A stretch of DNA of 64,000 nucleotides from JAACFF01 sp963701435 (GTDB lineage Bacteria > Chloroflexota > Anaerolineae > Promineifilales > Promineifilaceae): positions 124,001 through 188,000 of the forward strand of contig CAVPAL010000036.1 of the NCBI GenBank assembly GCA_963701435.1, in the 5' to 3' direction. Shown one piece after another: positions 16,254 to 25,194 of this stretch (position 1 is the first letter of the stretch; each line of letters begins with the position of its first letter). The notes beneath the pieces are model-generated. The model searched no databases and was not told the DNA's origin. It saw only the letters and a list, made by a program, of their open reading frames with translations. A program made the translations under genes and the position numbers.

Positions 16254-18101
16254 ATGCCTCAAACCACCTATGCCCATTTGCTTGTCGTAAGCAATGACAC
16301 CATTACCCTGACACAATTAGGCGATATCTTACATCAGCTGGGCAAATATACGGTCACAATGACAAACAGCACCATCCAGGCCAAAAAACTATTGAGTGAA
16401 GGCATATTTGACCTGGTGCTGCTGGATGTGCGTCTGGTTGGTGAAGAAGTTCGTACCTGCATGGAAACCATGCAAGAAAATATCTCCTTGCCAATTATTG
16501 TCGCAGGCACAACTGCAGATTTACCTCGCATTACCCAATGCCTGGAAAACGGCGCCTCCGATTATTTGCGCCTGCCCACAACACCGCCGCTGCTGCAAGC
16601 GCGTTTGCGCTCCCATTTACGCACAAAGCGACTGCAAGAACAGGCTGTTTCAACCTTGCAATCATTTAATGAGCTTGAGAAGTTGGCCGATGACCTGCGC
16701 CTTGAAATCCTGCCGCTTGGGATTGCATTGTCAACCGAACGGAATTTTGACCGGCTCTTGGAGCGCATCGTCGTGCAGGCCATGAACATTTGTAACGCGG
16801 ATGCCGGCATGCTCTATTTGCACGCGCCGGATAATGCGCTGCGCTTCGCAATCCTGCGCATTAATTCATTAAATCTGTTCTTTGGTGGTACAACGAAAAA
16901 TCCGGCGCCCTATGCGGACATCCCTTTACACAACGATTTAGGCGAACCCAACCGTGATAATGTCGCCACCTACGTGGCGTTGGACGGGATGCCTGTGAAT
17001 ATTGACAATATTTATAGTGACAGCGGTTTTGATTTTTCTGAAACCCGCATTTTCGACCTCAAAAACAATTACCGCTCTATCTCTTGTTTAACTGTACCGA
17101 TTGCCAATCAGGAAGTAATTGGAATCTTGCAGCTTATTAACGCGCAGGAACCAAATAGCGGCGAAATTATTCCCTTCGACGTTTATCACCAACTGGTAGC
17201 CGAGGCGCTGGCATCCTTGGCAGCGATCACCCTCCATAACCGGCGCCTGCGCCAGCAGGGGGAGAGGCTCTTGCGCTTTAAGCAGGAGTTGGAGATCGGG
17301 CGCAGGATTCAGGCTGGTTTTTTGCCATCGGAATTGCCCCAGCCTCCGGGGTGGGAATTGGTGGCGCGTTTTCAGCCGGCGCGCGAGGTCGCAGGTGATT
17401 TTTACGATGCTTTTCCAATGCCATTTGGCAAGCTGGGCCTGATTGTGGCTGATGTATGTGACAAGGGCATTGCGGCGGCGCTGTTTATGGCCCTGGTGCG
17501 TAGTTTGCTGCGCGCTTCGATTCAACAGCATTATTATCTTAGCACGCAAACCACAGAAAAAAGCGTGCAGGCAAGGGCATTACTGGCAGGGAAACGGCCG
17601 TTTCTGCCTCGCGACTCGGCCGCAATTTTGGATGCTGTTCGTCTGACAAATGCGTATATAGGCAGCAACCACGGCGATACCAATATGTTTGCCACGCTCT
17701 TTTTTGGCGTACTCGATCCGACATCGGGCCAGCTAATCTATGTCAACTGCGGGCATAATCCACCGGTCATTTTAGAACCACAAGGCATCCAGACGCGCCT
17801 GTTCCCATCCGGACCGGCTCTGGGGCTGCGCCCGGATGCGCACTATAAAGTAGGGGAAATCCAGATCAGACCAGGAGCAACATTATTTGCGTTTACCGAC
17901 GGCATTACGGAGGCGCGCGGCTCGCAGGATACGTTTTTTGGCAGACAGACCCTCTTTGACCTGTTGGAGAAACATGCGCAAGATACGGCCGTTTCCATCG
18001 TCACCGCCGTAGAAACGGCCGTACGCGCCCACAACGCCGGCGTCGAACTATCTGACGATATCACCATGTTGGCGGTGCGCCGTAAGCCCCATCTTCTTTA
18101 G
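16254..18101 (+). CDS. Receiver-GAF-SpoIIE (PP2C) phosphatase, RsbU/RsbP-like
   Basis: 615 aa. Residues ~8-125 form a response-regulator receiver domain with phospho-Asp in 'FDLVLLDVRL'. Residues ~160-330 form a GAF domain after a short coiled-coil. Residues ~360-612 form the SpoIIE/PP2C phosphatase with metal-binding motifs 'AGDFYDAFP', 'VADVCDKGIAAALFM' and 'DITMLAVRR'. It likely dephosphorylates the STAS protein when an upstream histidine kinase phosphorylates the receiver and/or the GAF ligand binds. No histidine kinase is encoded nearby. Start follows the kinase stop by three bases. Confidence 0.94.
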   Translation: MPQTTYAHLLVVSNDTITLTQLGDILHQLGKYTVTMTNSTIQAKKLLSEGIFDLVLLDVRLVGEEVRTCMETMQENISLPIIVAGTTADLPRITQCLENGASDYLRLPTTPPLLQARLRSHLRTKRLQEQAVSTLQSFNELEKLADDLRLEILPLGIALSTERNFDRLLERIVVQAMNICNADAGMLYLHAPDNALRFAILRINSLNLFFGGTTKNPAPYADIPLHNDLGEPNRDNVATYVALDGMPVNIDNIYSDSGFDFSETRIFDLKNNYRSISCLTVPIANQEVIGILQLINAQEPNSGEIIPFDVYHQLVAEALASLAAITLHNRRLRQQGERLLRFKQELEIGRRIQAGFLPSELPQPPGWELVARFQPAREVAGDFYDAFPMPFGKLGLIVADVCDKGIAAALFMALVRSLLRASIQQHYYLSTQTTEKSVQARALLAGKRPFLPRDSAAILDAVRLTNAYIGSNHGDTNMFATLFFGVLDPTSGQLIYVNCGHNPPVILEPQGIQTRLFPSGPALGLRPDAHYKVGEIQIRPGATLFAFTDGITEARGSQDTFFGRQTLFDLLEKHAQDTAVSIVTAVETAVRAHNAGVELSDDITMLAVRRKPHLL

Positions 18102-18133
18102 CCGCAATTTTATTACCAGGGCGCCGGAGCGTC

Positions 18134-18175
18134 AGGTAATCGGCAACAATATTTCAAAATTAGAATCGCTCTAAA
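18134..18175 (+). repeat. AGGTAA element, 5' half only
   Basis: AGGTAATCGGCAAC followed by the first-loop sequence of the full element; the sequence then diverges, so no hairpin is completed. It is downstream of the phosphatase gene. Confidence 0.75.
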
Positions 18176-18600
18176 AGTGAAAAACAGCCATTGCCAAAAT
18201 TTCAGCCAATGACCTTAGAATGCAAACCAGCGAAATATCTGGGATAGGACAACTTCATCCCGCTGGGGACAAACCGCTACGGCCGTATCCATGAAACCGC
18301 TCGTGGCCAGGTCAAGCTGGCGGTCAAGATTCTCGGGCGCATAAGCGCGGATTGGCGGGCAGGCACGGCCGCCACAGTTCAAAGCAAAGTGAAAAAGAAT
18401 CCAGGTACGCTCGGGCCGATCTCCTGACCAAGCCCGCTGGCGGCGCAGTCAGGAGAGCAGTTCTTCGGGACTGTGATACGGCCACAGCTATCCGAATTTT
18501 TTCGGAAACTTTCAAAATATCGCATTCCATTTTCCCTGATATCGCTGGTGGATCAGTGGGTTGAATTACACGGCCGTTTTATCCAATGAAAAGAAAAAAC
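18176..18600. other. Gene-free interval with two ACGGCCGT palindromes
   Basis: Short open frames occur on both strands but none has a ribosome site or family resemblance. Two copies of the iterated palindrome are present (near 18281 and 18571). Probably eroded non-coding sequence. Confidence 0.4.
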
Positions 18601-18601
18601 A

Positions 18602-19186
18602 TCAGCGGTAAGGGTTTTTGGGACTGCGATCCATTGATAAGGAAGCAGCTTCACGCCGCGTCAAAATTTCCAGCGCATCGGCCAGATGTGCGTCATTGAT
18701 GTTGTAATCCCCGGCCGCCACGCGCAGCTTATGCGCTTCCAACAGCACCTCCGCGTGCGTCACACCCGGCGGTGGTTCAAATTTGTAGCAGGCCAACTCG
18801 TACAACTGCCCCAGCGGATCGCGAAAATAGATCGAATCCATGAATCCGCGGTCAATTTCACCCGAATGTGACACACCGCGCACTTCCAAACGCTGCGCAA
18901 CCTGCGTGTAGGTGGCGCGCGAAACGATAAAAGCAATATGGTGCAGATTGCCAATCCCTTCCGGGTTGGGCGTGGGGTCCGGCTGCCAGTTTTCGTTGGT
19001 GAAAATAGTGATAAGCCGGCCATCGCCGGGATCAAAATAAAGATGGTTCTGTGATGGCACATCCAGGTTAGGCTGTTCAAAAATAAAAGGCATGCCCAGC
19101 ACGCCTTCCCAAAAATCAATCGACGTCTGCCGGTCGGCGCCAATCAAGGTAATATGGTGGACGCCCTGAGTTTGAATCTTTTTCAT
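18602..19186 (-). CDS. VOC-family (glyoxalase/dioxygenase fold) protein
   Basis: 194 aa. It opens with 'GVHHITLIGADRQTSIDFW' and has 'NLHHIAFIV' in the middle and 'DPLGQLYELACY' near the end: the paired beta-alpha-beta-beta-beta modules of the vicinal-oxygen-chelate superfamily with a His/His/Glu metal set. Start at 19186 is set by AGGAG seven bases before; the upstream Met would overlap the previous gene. It is the last gene of an operon with a MarR repressor, a ring-cleaving dioxygenase and an esterase, so it probably helps break down quinone- or catechol-like electrophiles. Confidence 0.88.
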   Translation of the reverse strand: MKKIQTQGVHHITLIGADRQTSIDFWEGVLGMPFIFEQPNLDVPSQNHLYFDPGDGRLITIFTNENWQPDPTPNPEGIGNLHHIAFIVSRATYTQVAQRLEVRGVSHSGEIDRGFMDSIYFRDPLGQLYELACYKFEPPPGVTHAEVLLEAHKLRVAAGDYNINDAHLADALEILTRREAASLSMDRSPKNPYR

Positions 19187-19199
19187 GTGTATGCTCCTA

Positions 19200-19853
19200 T
19201 TAAACATCCATCACGCGCTCAATCAGTTTGCGCGCCTGATCGATCTCATCTTGAATGATCGTGTGTCCCATACCGGGATAAATTTTTTCGGTCACGTCTG
19301 CGCCTAAACTTTGCAGGGCAACGGCCGTTTCATGCACTCGCTCCAGCGGCACATGAAAATCGACGTCACTGCAGCCAATAAACACCGGCATTCCCCTCAG
19401 CGAACCAGAATAGTCACGCGACGCGCCCGGTGGACCGATTAACCCGCCGCTAAATACCAGCAAACCACCCAACGGCCGTCCCCGGCGCGCTGCAAACTCG
19501 GCGGTCAAACACGCCCCTTGTGAAAATCCGCCCACGATTATTTTTTCGGCAGGAACGCCGTTCTGTTCCACTTGCTCTACTAAATCAGCAACAACTTGCA
19601 GAGCGGAAGAGAGCTGCGGTTCGTTTTGCGCCAGCGGGGCAATAAAGCGGTTGGGATACCAGGTGTCGCCGGCTGCCTGCGGCGCCAGGTATGACAGGTC
19701 AGGGTGGGGGAGATGGTCGGCGAGTTCCAGGATGGAAACGGCCGTTGCCCCGCGCCCGTGGATCAAAATCAAAACGCCGCCCGCTTCCGCCAGCGGCTTA
19801 CCGGCCGCCAGCAGAGGCTGCCCTTGATGCGGCCCTTTTATCAGCTCAGACAT
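19200..19853 (-). CDS. mhqD: Phospholipase/carboxylesterase (MhqD-like alpha/beta hydrolase)
   Basis: 217 aa. 'LILIHGRGATA' oxyanion region, nucleophile elbow GGFSQGA, acid in 'VFIGCSDVDFHVP' and His in 'YPGMGHTII'. Closest in type to MhqD-like carboxylesterases of the MhqR regulon. The start at 19853 has AGGAGAGG seven bases upstream and overlaps the stop of the dioxygenase gene by eight bases, indicating translational coupling. The symbol is given by operon context and family type; the natural substrate is unknown. Confidence 0.82.
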   Translation of the reverse strand: MSELIKGPHQGQPLLAAGKPLAEAGGVLILIHGRGATAVSILELADHLPHPDLSYLAPQAAGDTWYPNRFIAPLAQNEPQLSSALQVVADLVEQVEQNGVPAEKIIVGGFSQGACLTAEFAARRGRPLGGLLVFSGGLIGPPGASRDYSGSLRGMPVFIGCSDVDFHVPLERVHETAVALQSLGADVTEKIYPGMGHTIIQDEIDQARKLIERVMDV

Positions 19854-20823
19854 GGGCAGCCCTCTCCTGCGCCGGAACCACCGGTTTACGCGCCAGAGGC
19901 GGCAGCGCCTCTTCAATCAGATCGCGCCGCGACTCCAGCCATGAAGGCAGTTTCAACTGTGATCCCAATTCAGCTTTGGATTCATCAATCAAAAAGCCGG
20001 GCGCATCGGTGGCAATCTCAAACAAAACGCCGCCCGGCGCGCGGAAATAGATGGAGCGAAAGTATTGGCGGTCCATCACCGGCGAAACTTGATAGCCCGC
20101 GCCGCGTAAATCGGCCAGGTATTCCGTCTGTTCGGCGTCATCGACCGTGCGAAAGGCAATGTGGTGTACGCTTCCGGCGCCCATACGGCCCTGGGGCAGT
20201 GACGACCGTTGCAACAAATCCACGTAGAGACCAACGTCATTGGATGCTGCTTTATACCGGAACCGGCTGCCTTCCTGCCGGACAAACTCATAACCCAAAT
20301 GCGCGGTTAGCAATTCGGCCGTTGGCCCGGCGTCCGCCACCCAGGCGGTGGCCGCATAAAAGCCGCGCAGCGCATGTTCCGCCGGGATAGGTCCATCCTG
20401 CCAAATCCCAACTGTGGCCGGTTCATCCGTGGCGACCAATTCGATAAGCATGCCGTCCGGGTCTTGAAAAGGCAGAACGCTGCGCCCAAAACGGGTTTGC
20501 ACTTCCCCAACATGTATAGCATGCTGCGCCAGCCGCTTTTGCCAAAATGGCAGCGATCCCGGCCGGATGGCATACGCGGTCGCCGCAATTTCACCATTGC
20601 CGCGCCGCCCGCGCGCCAGATGGCGCCAGGGGAAAAAAGTCAGGATTGTGCCCGGCGTACCGGTTTCATCCCCAAAATAAAAATGATATGTACCGGGATC
20701 GTCAAAGTTGACGGTTGTTTTAACCAGCCGCTGCCCCAGCAAATGCTGGTAAAAATCGACATTAGCCTGCGCATCGCTGGCCATGGCGGTAATGTGATGG
20801 ATACCTTGTACAGATTGTTTCAT
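19846..20823 (-). CDS. mhqO: Ring-cleaving dioxygenase, MhqO-like
   Basis: 325 aa with two VOC modules: 'GIHHITAMASDAQANVDFY' at the N-terminus and 'SVHHIAFRTVDDAEQ' from about residue 220, with 'LIELVATD' and 'VLFEIATDAPGFLID' carrying the metal-binding glutamates. This matches MhqO/MhqA-like extradiol dioxygenases that open hydroquinone rings. It follows the MarR gene by 24 bp and precedes mhqD with overlap. In Bacillus this set detoxifies methyl-hydroquinone and related electrophiles under MhqR control. Confidence 0.88.
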   Translation of the reverse strand: MKQSVQGIHHITAMASDAQANVDFYQHLLGQRLVKTTVNFDDPGTYHFYFGDETGTPGTILTFFPWRHLARGRRGNGEIAATAYAIRPGSLPFWQKRLAQHAIHVGEVQTRFGRSVLPFQDPDGMLIELVATDEPATVGIWQDGPIPAEHALRGFYAATAWVADAGPTAELLTAHLGYEFVRQEGSRFRYKAASNDVGLYVDLLQRSSLPQGRMGAGSVHHIAFRTVDDAEQTEYLADLRGAGYQVSPVMDRQYFRSIYFRAPGGVLFEIATDAPGFLIDESKAELGSQLKLPSWLESRRDLIEEALPPLARKPVVPAQERAAHV

Positions 20824-20847
20824 GATTTACCTTCAATTTGGTTTAGC

Positions 20848-21300
20848 TCAAACAGCCGCTGCCAGGCCCAGTTTGCGGCACAAGGCCGCCAACTGCTGCT
20901 GCTCTTGCAGCGTCAGAAAGTGCAGCGTGTTTACAACACCGGCGACGTGGCCGGGAAATATGGCGGCAATCAACGCTTCGCCGGCCGGCGTTAGATGAAT
21001 ATCAATGCAGCGCCGGTCATCTGCGCGCCGCCGACGTGTGACCAGTCCCTGTTTGACCAGATTATCAACTACCAGGGTCATGTTGCCGCCGCTCTTGAGT
21101 ACTTTTTGCGCCAACTGCCCGGGCTGCATCGGCCCCAGGAAATACAGCGCCTCTAGTACGCCAAACTGGCTGATGGTTAGATTGGCCTCGCGTAGATGAC
21201 TGTTGATACGCTGGGTGACTGATTCAGCGGCTCGTGACAGCTTGATGTAGGCGTCTAGCGCAGTCTCTTCTTCGATTGTGCCTTGATAATGTGTGCCCAT
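20848..21300 (-). CDS. MarR-family repressor, MhqR-like
   Basis: 150 aa. Winged-helix MarR pattern: 'LTISQFGVLEALYFLGPMQP' leading helix, recognition helix 'GGNMTLVVDNLVKQGLV', wing 'RRRADDRRCIDIHLTPAG', and C-terminal dimerisation helix. It is very likely the repressor of its own operon (dioxygenase, esterase, VOC). The ATG at 21300 is the last of eight ATGs repeated every 16 bp upstream; initiation at any upstream copy meets a TGA inside the repeat array. The first residues (MGTHYQ) are therefore repeat-derived. No clear ribosome site is seen because the array occupies its place. Confidence 0.9.
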   Translation of the reverse strand: MGTHYQGTIEEETALDAYIKLSRAAESVTQRINSHLREANLTISQFGVLEALYFLGPMQPGQLAQKVLKSGGNMTLVVDNLVKQGLVTRRRRADDRRCIDIHLTPAGEALIAAIFPGHVAGVVNTLHFLTLQEQQQLAALCRKLGLAAAV

Positions 21301-21418
21301 CAGAATGTGTGCCCATCAGAATGTGTGCCCATCAGAATGTGTGCCCATCAGAATGTGTGCCCATCAGAATGTGTGCCCATCAGAATGTGTGCCCATCAGA
21401 ATGTGTGCCCATCAGAAT
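21291..21418. repeat. 16-bp tandem repeat, exactly 8 units (VNTR)
   Basis: GTGTGCCCATCAGAAT repeated eight times without a mismatch (128 bp). On the minus strand each unit reads ATTCTGATGGGCACAC and carries a TGATG stop-start. The array covers the start codon and the ribosome-binding region of the MarR gene. Because 16 is not a multiple of three, unit changes would alter spacing and frame of the upstream ATGs. Confidence 0.95.
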
Positions 21419-21523
21419 GGGCGCCGCAACAATATATTTTTATATCAAACAATTTAATATCAAAATATTAGATCGTAATTTTCCTCATGTCAAGTAAGAT
21501 GAAAACTCTGTGTGCAAACTGGG

Positions 21524-22996
21524 CTACACAGCCATGCGCGAACCGGTCAAAACGAAACCGCTGCGGCCCGGTACGGCCAGTGTAAAGCGGTGGTTTGGGG
21601 CCATTATCTGCCTCCGGGAAGAATCAGGCCAGGCGAACGTATATGCTTCGGCTGCTTCTGCAGGTAAATTGAGGGTGACAACGGCCGTTGCTTCAGCCGT
21701 ATTCAGCACCACAAGCGCTTCATACCCATCTAACGCCCGCCGAAAAGCATAAACCGACTCATCCGCGTACAGCCGCTCGAAACTGCCCGTGCGCAAAACA
21801 GGGTGTTCGTGGCGCAGCGTTGACGCTCGCCGGTAGAATGCAAGCAAATCATGATCCCAAACTGATTGATCCTGCCAGGGGAAGGCGGCGCGACATTCCG
21901 GATCATCAGCCGAGGACATCCCAATTTCATCGCCATAATAGATGCAGGGCGCGCCGGGCAGCGTCATTTGCAACAGCACGGCCAACCGCAGCGCGCTTTT
22001 GTCCTCGCCCATAATCCACAAGGCGCGCGCCGTATCGTGGCTGTCGAGCAGATTTAACTGCACCTGGTTGATTTGCCAGTCGTACAGATTGTGCATGTGG
22101 TCAATTGCCTGAGCGTAGTCGGCGGCGCTGAACGGCCGTAAATCATAATGCATTTTCTTGTAAGCGGCGCGCAGCGTTTTTGCAGCGCAGAAGTTGAGCG
22201 TCGGCACGGTAAACCGATAGTTCATCACGGCGTCGAACTGATCGCCTTGCAGCCAGCGCTGCGCTTCATCCCAGATTTCGCCCACGATGTAGGCTTCGGG
22301 ATTGGCCGTTTTGACCACATCGCGAAATTCGCGCCAGAAATCATCGTCGTCTATTTCGTTGGGCACATCCAGCCGCCAGCCATCGACGCCGAATTCAATC
22401 CAGTAACGAGCGACGTCCATAATCAGGTTACGCACGCCGGGGTTGTCGGTGTTGAGCTTGGGCAGCATGGCGTTATCAGCCCAGGCGATGTAGTTGGGGG
22501 GATTGTCGGCGTCGTGTTGATACGGCCGTAACGGCCAGCCATTCACAATAAACCAATCAATATAGGGTGAGTTGCCCCCATTTTCGAGAATATGGTGAAA
22601 CTGCCAGAAACCGCGCCCAGTATGGTTGAAAACGCCATCCAGCACAACGTACATCTGCCGCGCGTGGGCGGCGTCCAGCAGCTCGCGCAGCGCCGCATTC
22701 CCGCCCAGCAGAGGATCAACCCGGTAATAATCGTATGTGTGGTAGCGATGGTTTGAGGCGGAAGCGAAGATTGGGTTTAGATAGAGGGCGTTAACCCCCA
22801 ACTCTTGCAAATAATCGAGTTTATCAACGATTCCCAGTAAATCGCCGCCCTGATAACCTTGTTCGACAGGCGGGCTGCCCCATGGCTTGAGACGAATGCC
22901 CAGCGGGTGCTGTGCGCGCGGGCTGCGGGCAAATCGATCGGGAAAAATCTGGTAAAAAATAGCGTTTTTGACCCATCCTGGTGTGATAATTGTCAT
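21524..22996 (-). CDS. GH13 alpha-amylase / cyclomaltodextrinase-type glycosidase
   Basis: 490 aa. GH13 motifs in order: 'VVLDGVFNHTGRG' (region I), 'DGWRLDVPNEI' with nucleophile Asp (II), 'IVGEIWDEA' with acid/base Glu (III), 'LLDSHDT' with third Asp (IV), plus 'NPIFASASNHRYHTYDY' (region V-like), as in neopullulanases and cyclomaltodextrinases. The N-terminal CBM34-like domain of those enzymes is absent and there is no signal peptide, so it is a compact intracellular maltodextrin hydrolase. The ATG at 22996 is preferred over a TTG at 23005 because GAGGAG is 11 bases upstream. It may act with GlgX on glycogen breakdown products. Confidence 0.92.
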   Translation of the reverse strand: MTIITPGWVKNAIFYQIFPDRFARSPRAQHPLGIRLKPWGSPPVEQGYQGGDLLGIVDKLDYLQELGVNALYLNPIFASASNHRYHTYDYYRVDPLLGGNAALRELLDAAHARQMYVVLDGVFNHTGRGFWQFHHILENGGNSPYIDWFIVNGWPLRPYQHDADNPPNYIAWADNAMLPKLNTDNPGVRNLIMDVARYWIEFGVDGWRLDVPNEIDDDDFWREFRDVVKTANPEAYIVGEIWDEAQRWLQGDQFDAVMNYRFTVPTLNFCAAKTLRAAYKKMHYDLRPFSAADYAQAIDHMHNLYDWQINQVQLNLLDSHDTARALWIMGEDKSALRLAVLLQMTLPGAPCIYYGDEIGMSSADDPECRAAFPWQDQSVWDHDLLAFYRRASTLRHEHPVLRTGSFERLYADESVYAFRRALDGYEALVVLNTAEATAVVTLNLPAEAAEAYTFAWPDSSRRQIMAPNHRFTLAVPGRSGFVLTGSRMAV

Positions 22997-23109
22997 TGGC
23001 GGCAATGCTCCTCAAGGCTTGATTCGGTTAAGCCAGGAATGATACACGCGGAATTGAGATGATCAAATTTTTGAAGCGGTTGGCGGTGGGTAGCAGGGTG
23101 AATCGTTGA

Positions 23110-23265
23110 TACGGCCGTATCCGCAGTGACCTGTCACGTTTGGGTCCAGTTATCGGACCGTATGATTTAATGATTGTGGCAACGGCCGTTGCCCATGATC
23201 TAACGCTTATTACCCACAACACAAACCAATTTCCCCGCGTAACCGGCTTGATGTTTGAAGATTAG
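23110..23265 (+). pseudogene. C-terminal remnant of a VapC PIN-domain toxin
   Basis: 51 codons ending 'VIGPYDLMIVATAVAHDLTL' then 'ITHNTNQFPRVTGLMFED', the classical end of VapC toxins with the third acidic residue (GPYD) and the THNT-F-RV-GL signature. The N-terminal two thirds are missing and an in-frame stop lies just before the fragment. After it, up to about 23430, an open frame (from 23318) ending 'MAGLHRRALNLVESV' could be another gene tail but is not recognised. Confidence 0.85.
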
Positions 23266-23548
23266 GAAATATTCAAAGCTTGACTGTGTATTCCCTATTT
23301 AAGTGTTAAGCGCCCCAATGGATGAAGATTTGGCCGTGCGTCTAAAAACTTTGCATCAAGCGTTGATCAATGATGATGCGCGCATGGCCGGATTGCACCG
23401 CCGCGCCTTGAACCTTGTGGAGAGTGTATAACGATTTTTATAGCCGGTGGGCTGGATTGGGACAACCAGGATGAAAAAACGAGCGTCGTTCCGATTGGTA
23501 AACGATGCCTGATTGCTGCTGTGCTTTGGCAAATACCTGACCAACTAC

Positions 23549-23925
23549 TTATTCCAACTCAACGGCCAGCGCGGCAACTCTGGCATTGATGAGCATTTGC
23601 AGTTTTCGCCCTGCTATTTCGGGGATTTGTGACTGCCAACTGTTATTTTCAAGGGTGGGGAAGCTGATTTCGGTCTGAAAACGGCCGTTGCCCACCATAA
23701 ACTTCATATGCCCAATTGACCAGTTTTGTGCCTGAACAGCATCTAACAAGCCAGTAAGCAGTTGAATACAAACTATCCGCCCTTCTCCCTCAGGGACTTG
23801 TAGCGTGACGGATCCAGCCAGGCCAGTTCAGCTTCGCCGGCGCCGTAGCGATCTTAGTCGATATCCAGGGGATTGCTGGGCTTGATACCGTTCTTGCCCA
23901 AAGTCAACGGCCGTTCCCTCCATTT
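23549..23925 (-). pseudogene. Frameshifted gene remnant of unknown function
   Basis: The minus strand shows one continuous protein-like sequence in two frames. About 23800-23925 reads 'GKNGIKPSNPLDID', a stop codon, then 'DRYGAGEAELAWLDPS'; the adjoining frame continues 'SVTLQVPEGEGRIVCIQLL' into a 65-residue tail ending 'ARVAALAVELE'. An in-frame stop and a frame change mark it as a pseudogene. I do not recognise the family. Confidence 0.45.
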
Positions 23926-23994
23926 CGCCTCCACTAAAACCACTACCCGGTTAGCCTACCTTGCTGTGTCAGGCCGATACAAAGTTTAGTTTGA

Positions 23995-24040
23995 TGAGGA
24001 CAAACCACTTTGGCCAATTTCTCAAGATGGTTTGTCCTCA
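23995..24040. repeat. 13-bp perfect inverted repeat
   Basis: TGAGGACAAACCA (23995-24007) pairs with TGGTTTGTCCTCA (24028-24040) around a 20-nt loop. No T tract follows on either strand, so a terminator role is doubtful; a binding site or mobile-repeat remnant is equally possible. Confidence 0.6.
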
Positions 24041-24082
24041 CCTCTAACACGTTTTATAATGCCTTATAAAAATTGTCGGGAT

Positions 24083-24325
24083 TCATGTTTCAATCTCCTT
24101 TTGAGTTGGAATTTCCCGAGGGTCTTCATTTTGTTTGACGTTTACGGGAGAATGGATTTGCAACTGGTTCTGTAGGATTAGTTCCATCTCTTTTAGATCG
24201 TTAAACTGCCACTTCTGGCCAATCTGGATAGATTCAATCTCGCCGTGCCAACTTCTATCTGATCCCTCGCCTATATCCTCCAGCCAAAAGCGCACCAGGT
24301 ACGATTGGTATTGTTCGTGTTTCAT
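24083..24325 (-). CDS. Small hypothetical protein
   Basis: 80 aa. The central part 'YLVRFWLEDIGEGSDRSWHG' followed by 'EIESIQIGQKWQFNDLKE' looks like a conserved small family: an aromatic beta strand, a Trp-His-Gly turn, then a helix with a 'W.F..L.E' pattern. The last 20 residues are charged and of low complexity. No function can be given. It is flanked by pseudogenes but is itself uninterrupted. Ribosome site weak. Confidence 0.55.
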   Translation of the reverse strand: MKHEQYQSYLVRFWLEDIGEGSDRSWHGEIESIQIGQKWQFNDLKEMELILQNQLQIHSPVNVKQNEDPREIPTQKEIET

Positions 24326-24352
24326 ACGTTTCTGCCCGGTTTAGGCGTTGCG

Positions 24353-24372
24353 GAGGCAACGGCCGTTGCCTC
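24353..24372. repeat. 20-bp perfect palindrome built on the iterated ACGGCCGT core
   Basis: GAGGCAACGGCCGTTGCCTC is self-complementary over 20 bases. It is the longest extension of the iterated palindrome I found in the window and lies between genes. Confidence 0.85.
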
Positions 24373-24431
24373 ACCATCCAATACCATCATAATAAACTGT
24401 CACCCAACCACATTCAATCATCCGGCTGAGC

Positions 24432-25034
24432 TTAAGCTTGAGCCGGCTTAACCGCAGCCATCCCTTGCTCCGTCCGCTTGGCAGCCCAATCCGCCAGTCG
24501 GGTCAGTTTGACCGGGTAGGCGGCCAGCATTGGCGCCGGATCAAAGGTCGTGTTTAGCGTATCGGCGTAAATGCTGTACTGCATGATTTGGCTGAGACCA
24601 GGGTGCAACGGCCGTAACACACGATACATCACCTGCAATACCCCCAGCGGCACATGGCTTACCTTGGCGGGCTTACCAGATAGTTCTTCATACAGCCGGA
24701 CTACTTGCATATTTGTTAGATTTTCTGGTCCACCAATGTCAATCACCTGACCGCTGAGATGAGCATCTTCAAGGGCCATTACCGCAAATTTAGCTACGTC
24801 ATCGGCAGCTACAAAATTGCGTGGGTTTTGACCTTTGCCAAACAACGACACCTTGCCCTTTGCCAAAATCGGCTGGCCGATGAGCGCTTCAGCATGGGAT
24901 TCCATGAATGCTGTCGGCCGCAAAATTGTGAAACTTAACCCGCTGGCTTGCAGATACCGTTCTATCTCATCAGGGGTTCTTTCTCCTCTGGCGCAAAAAC
25001 CAATAAAGGAGGTCGTTATGTTCTCAAAAAACAT
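24432..25034 (-). pseudogene. NmrA-like NAD(P)-binding protein, N-terminally truncated
   Basis: 200 codons. 'EIERYLQASGLSFTILRPTA' and 'NPRNFVAADDVAKFAVMALE', then 'GQVIDIGGPENLTNMQVVRL', are the second half of an NmrA/atypical SDR protein. The N-terminal Rossmann motif (GATGxxG) and about 100 residues are absent; the frame instead begins in sequence adjoining a broken SARP regulator. Interpreted as a gene cut by a deletion or rearrangement near 25000. Confidence 0.75.
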
Positions 25035-25194
25035 TTGTTAGTAAGGGTGTCAATTCACCGCCGCACCAACGTCGTACAGGTCATGGCTGGGTCAGGGCAA
25101 ATGGTGTCGTCCTGCCTGCGGGTCGCCAACAATCGCTCAGGTACAGCCGACCTGGTCAACCAACTGGCGCAAACGTCCATGGCAGGCGACCACA

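Noticed and set aside
21276..21497. Cys-rich plus-strand reading frames with 'CPSECVPIRMCAHQN' repeats
   Set aside because: They arise only because the 16-bp tandem repeat is open in several frames; no ribosome site, no non-repeat homology, and they lie antisense to the MarR gene start.
23318..23430. Open frame ending 'MAGLHRRALNLVESV' as a glycosyltransferase tail
   Set aside because: Too short and too generic to support a family call.
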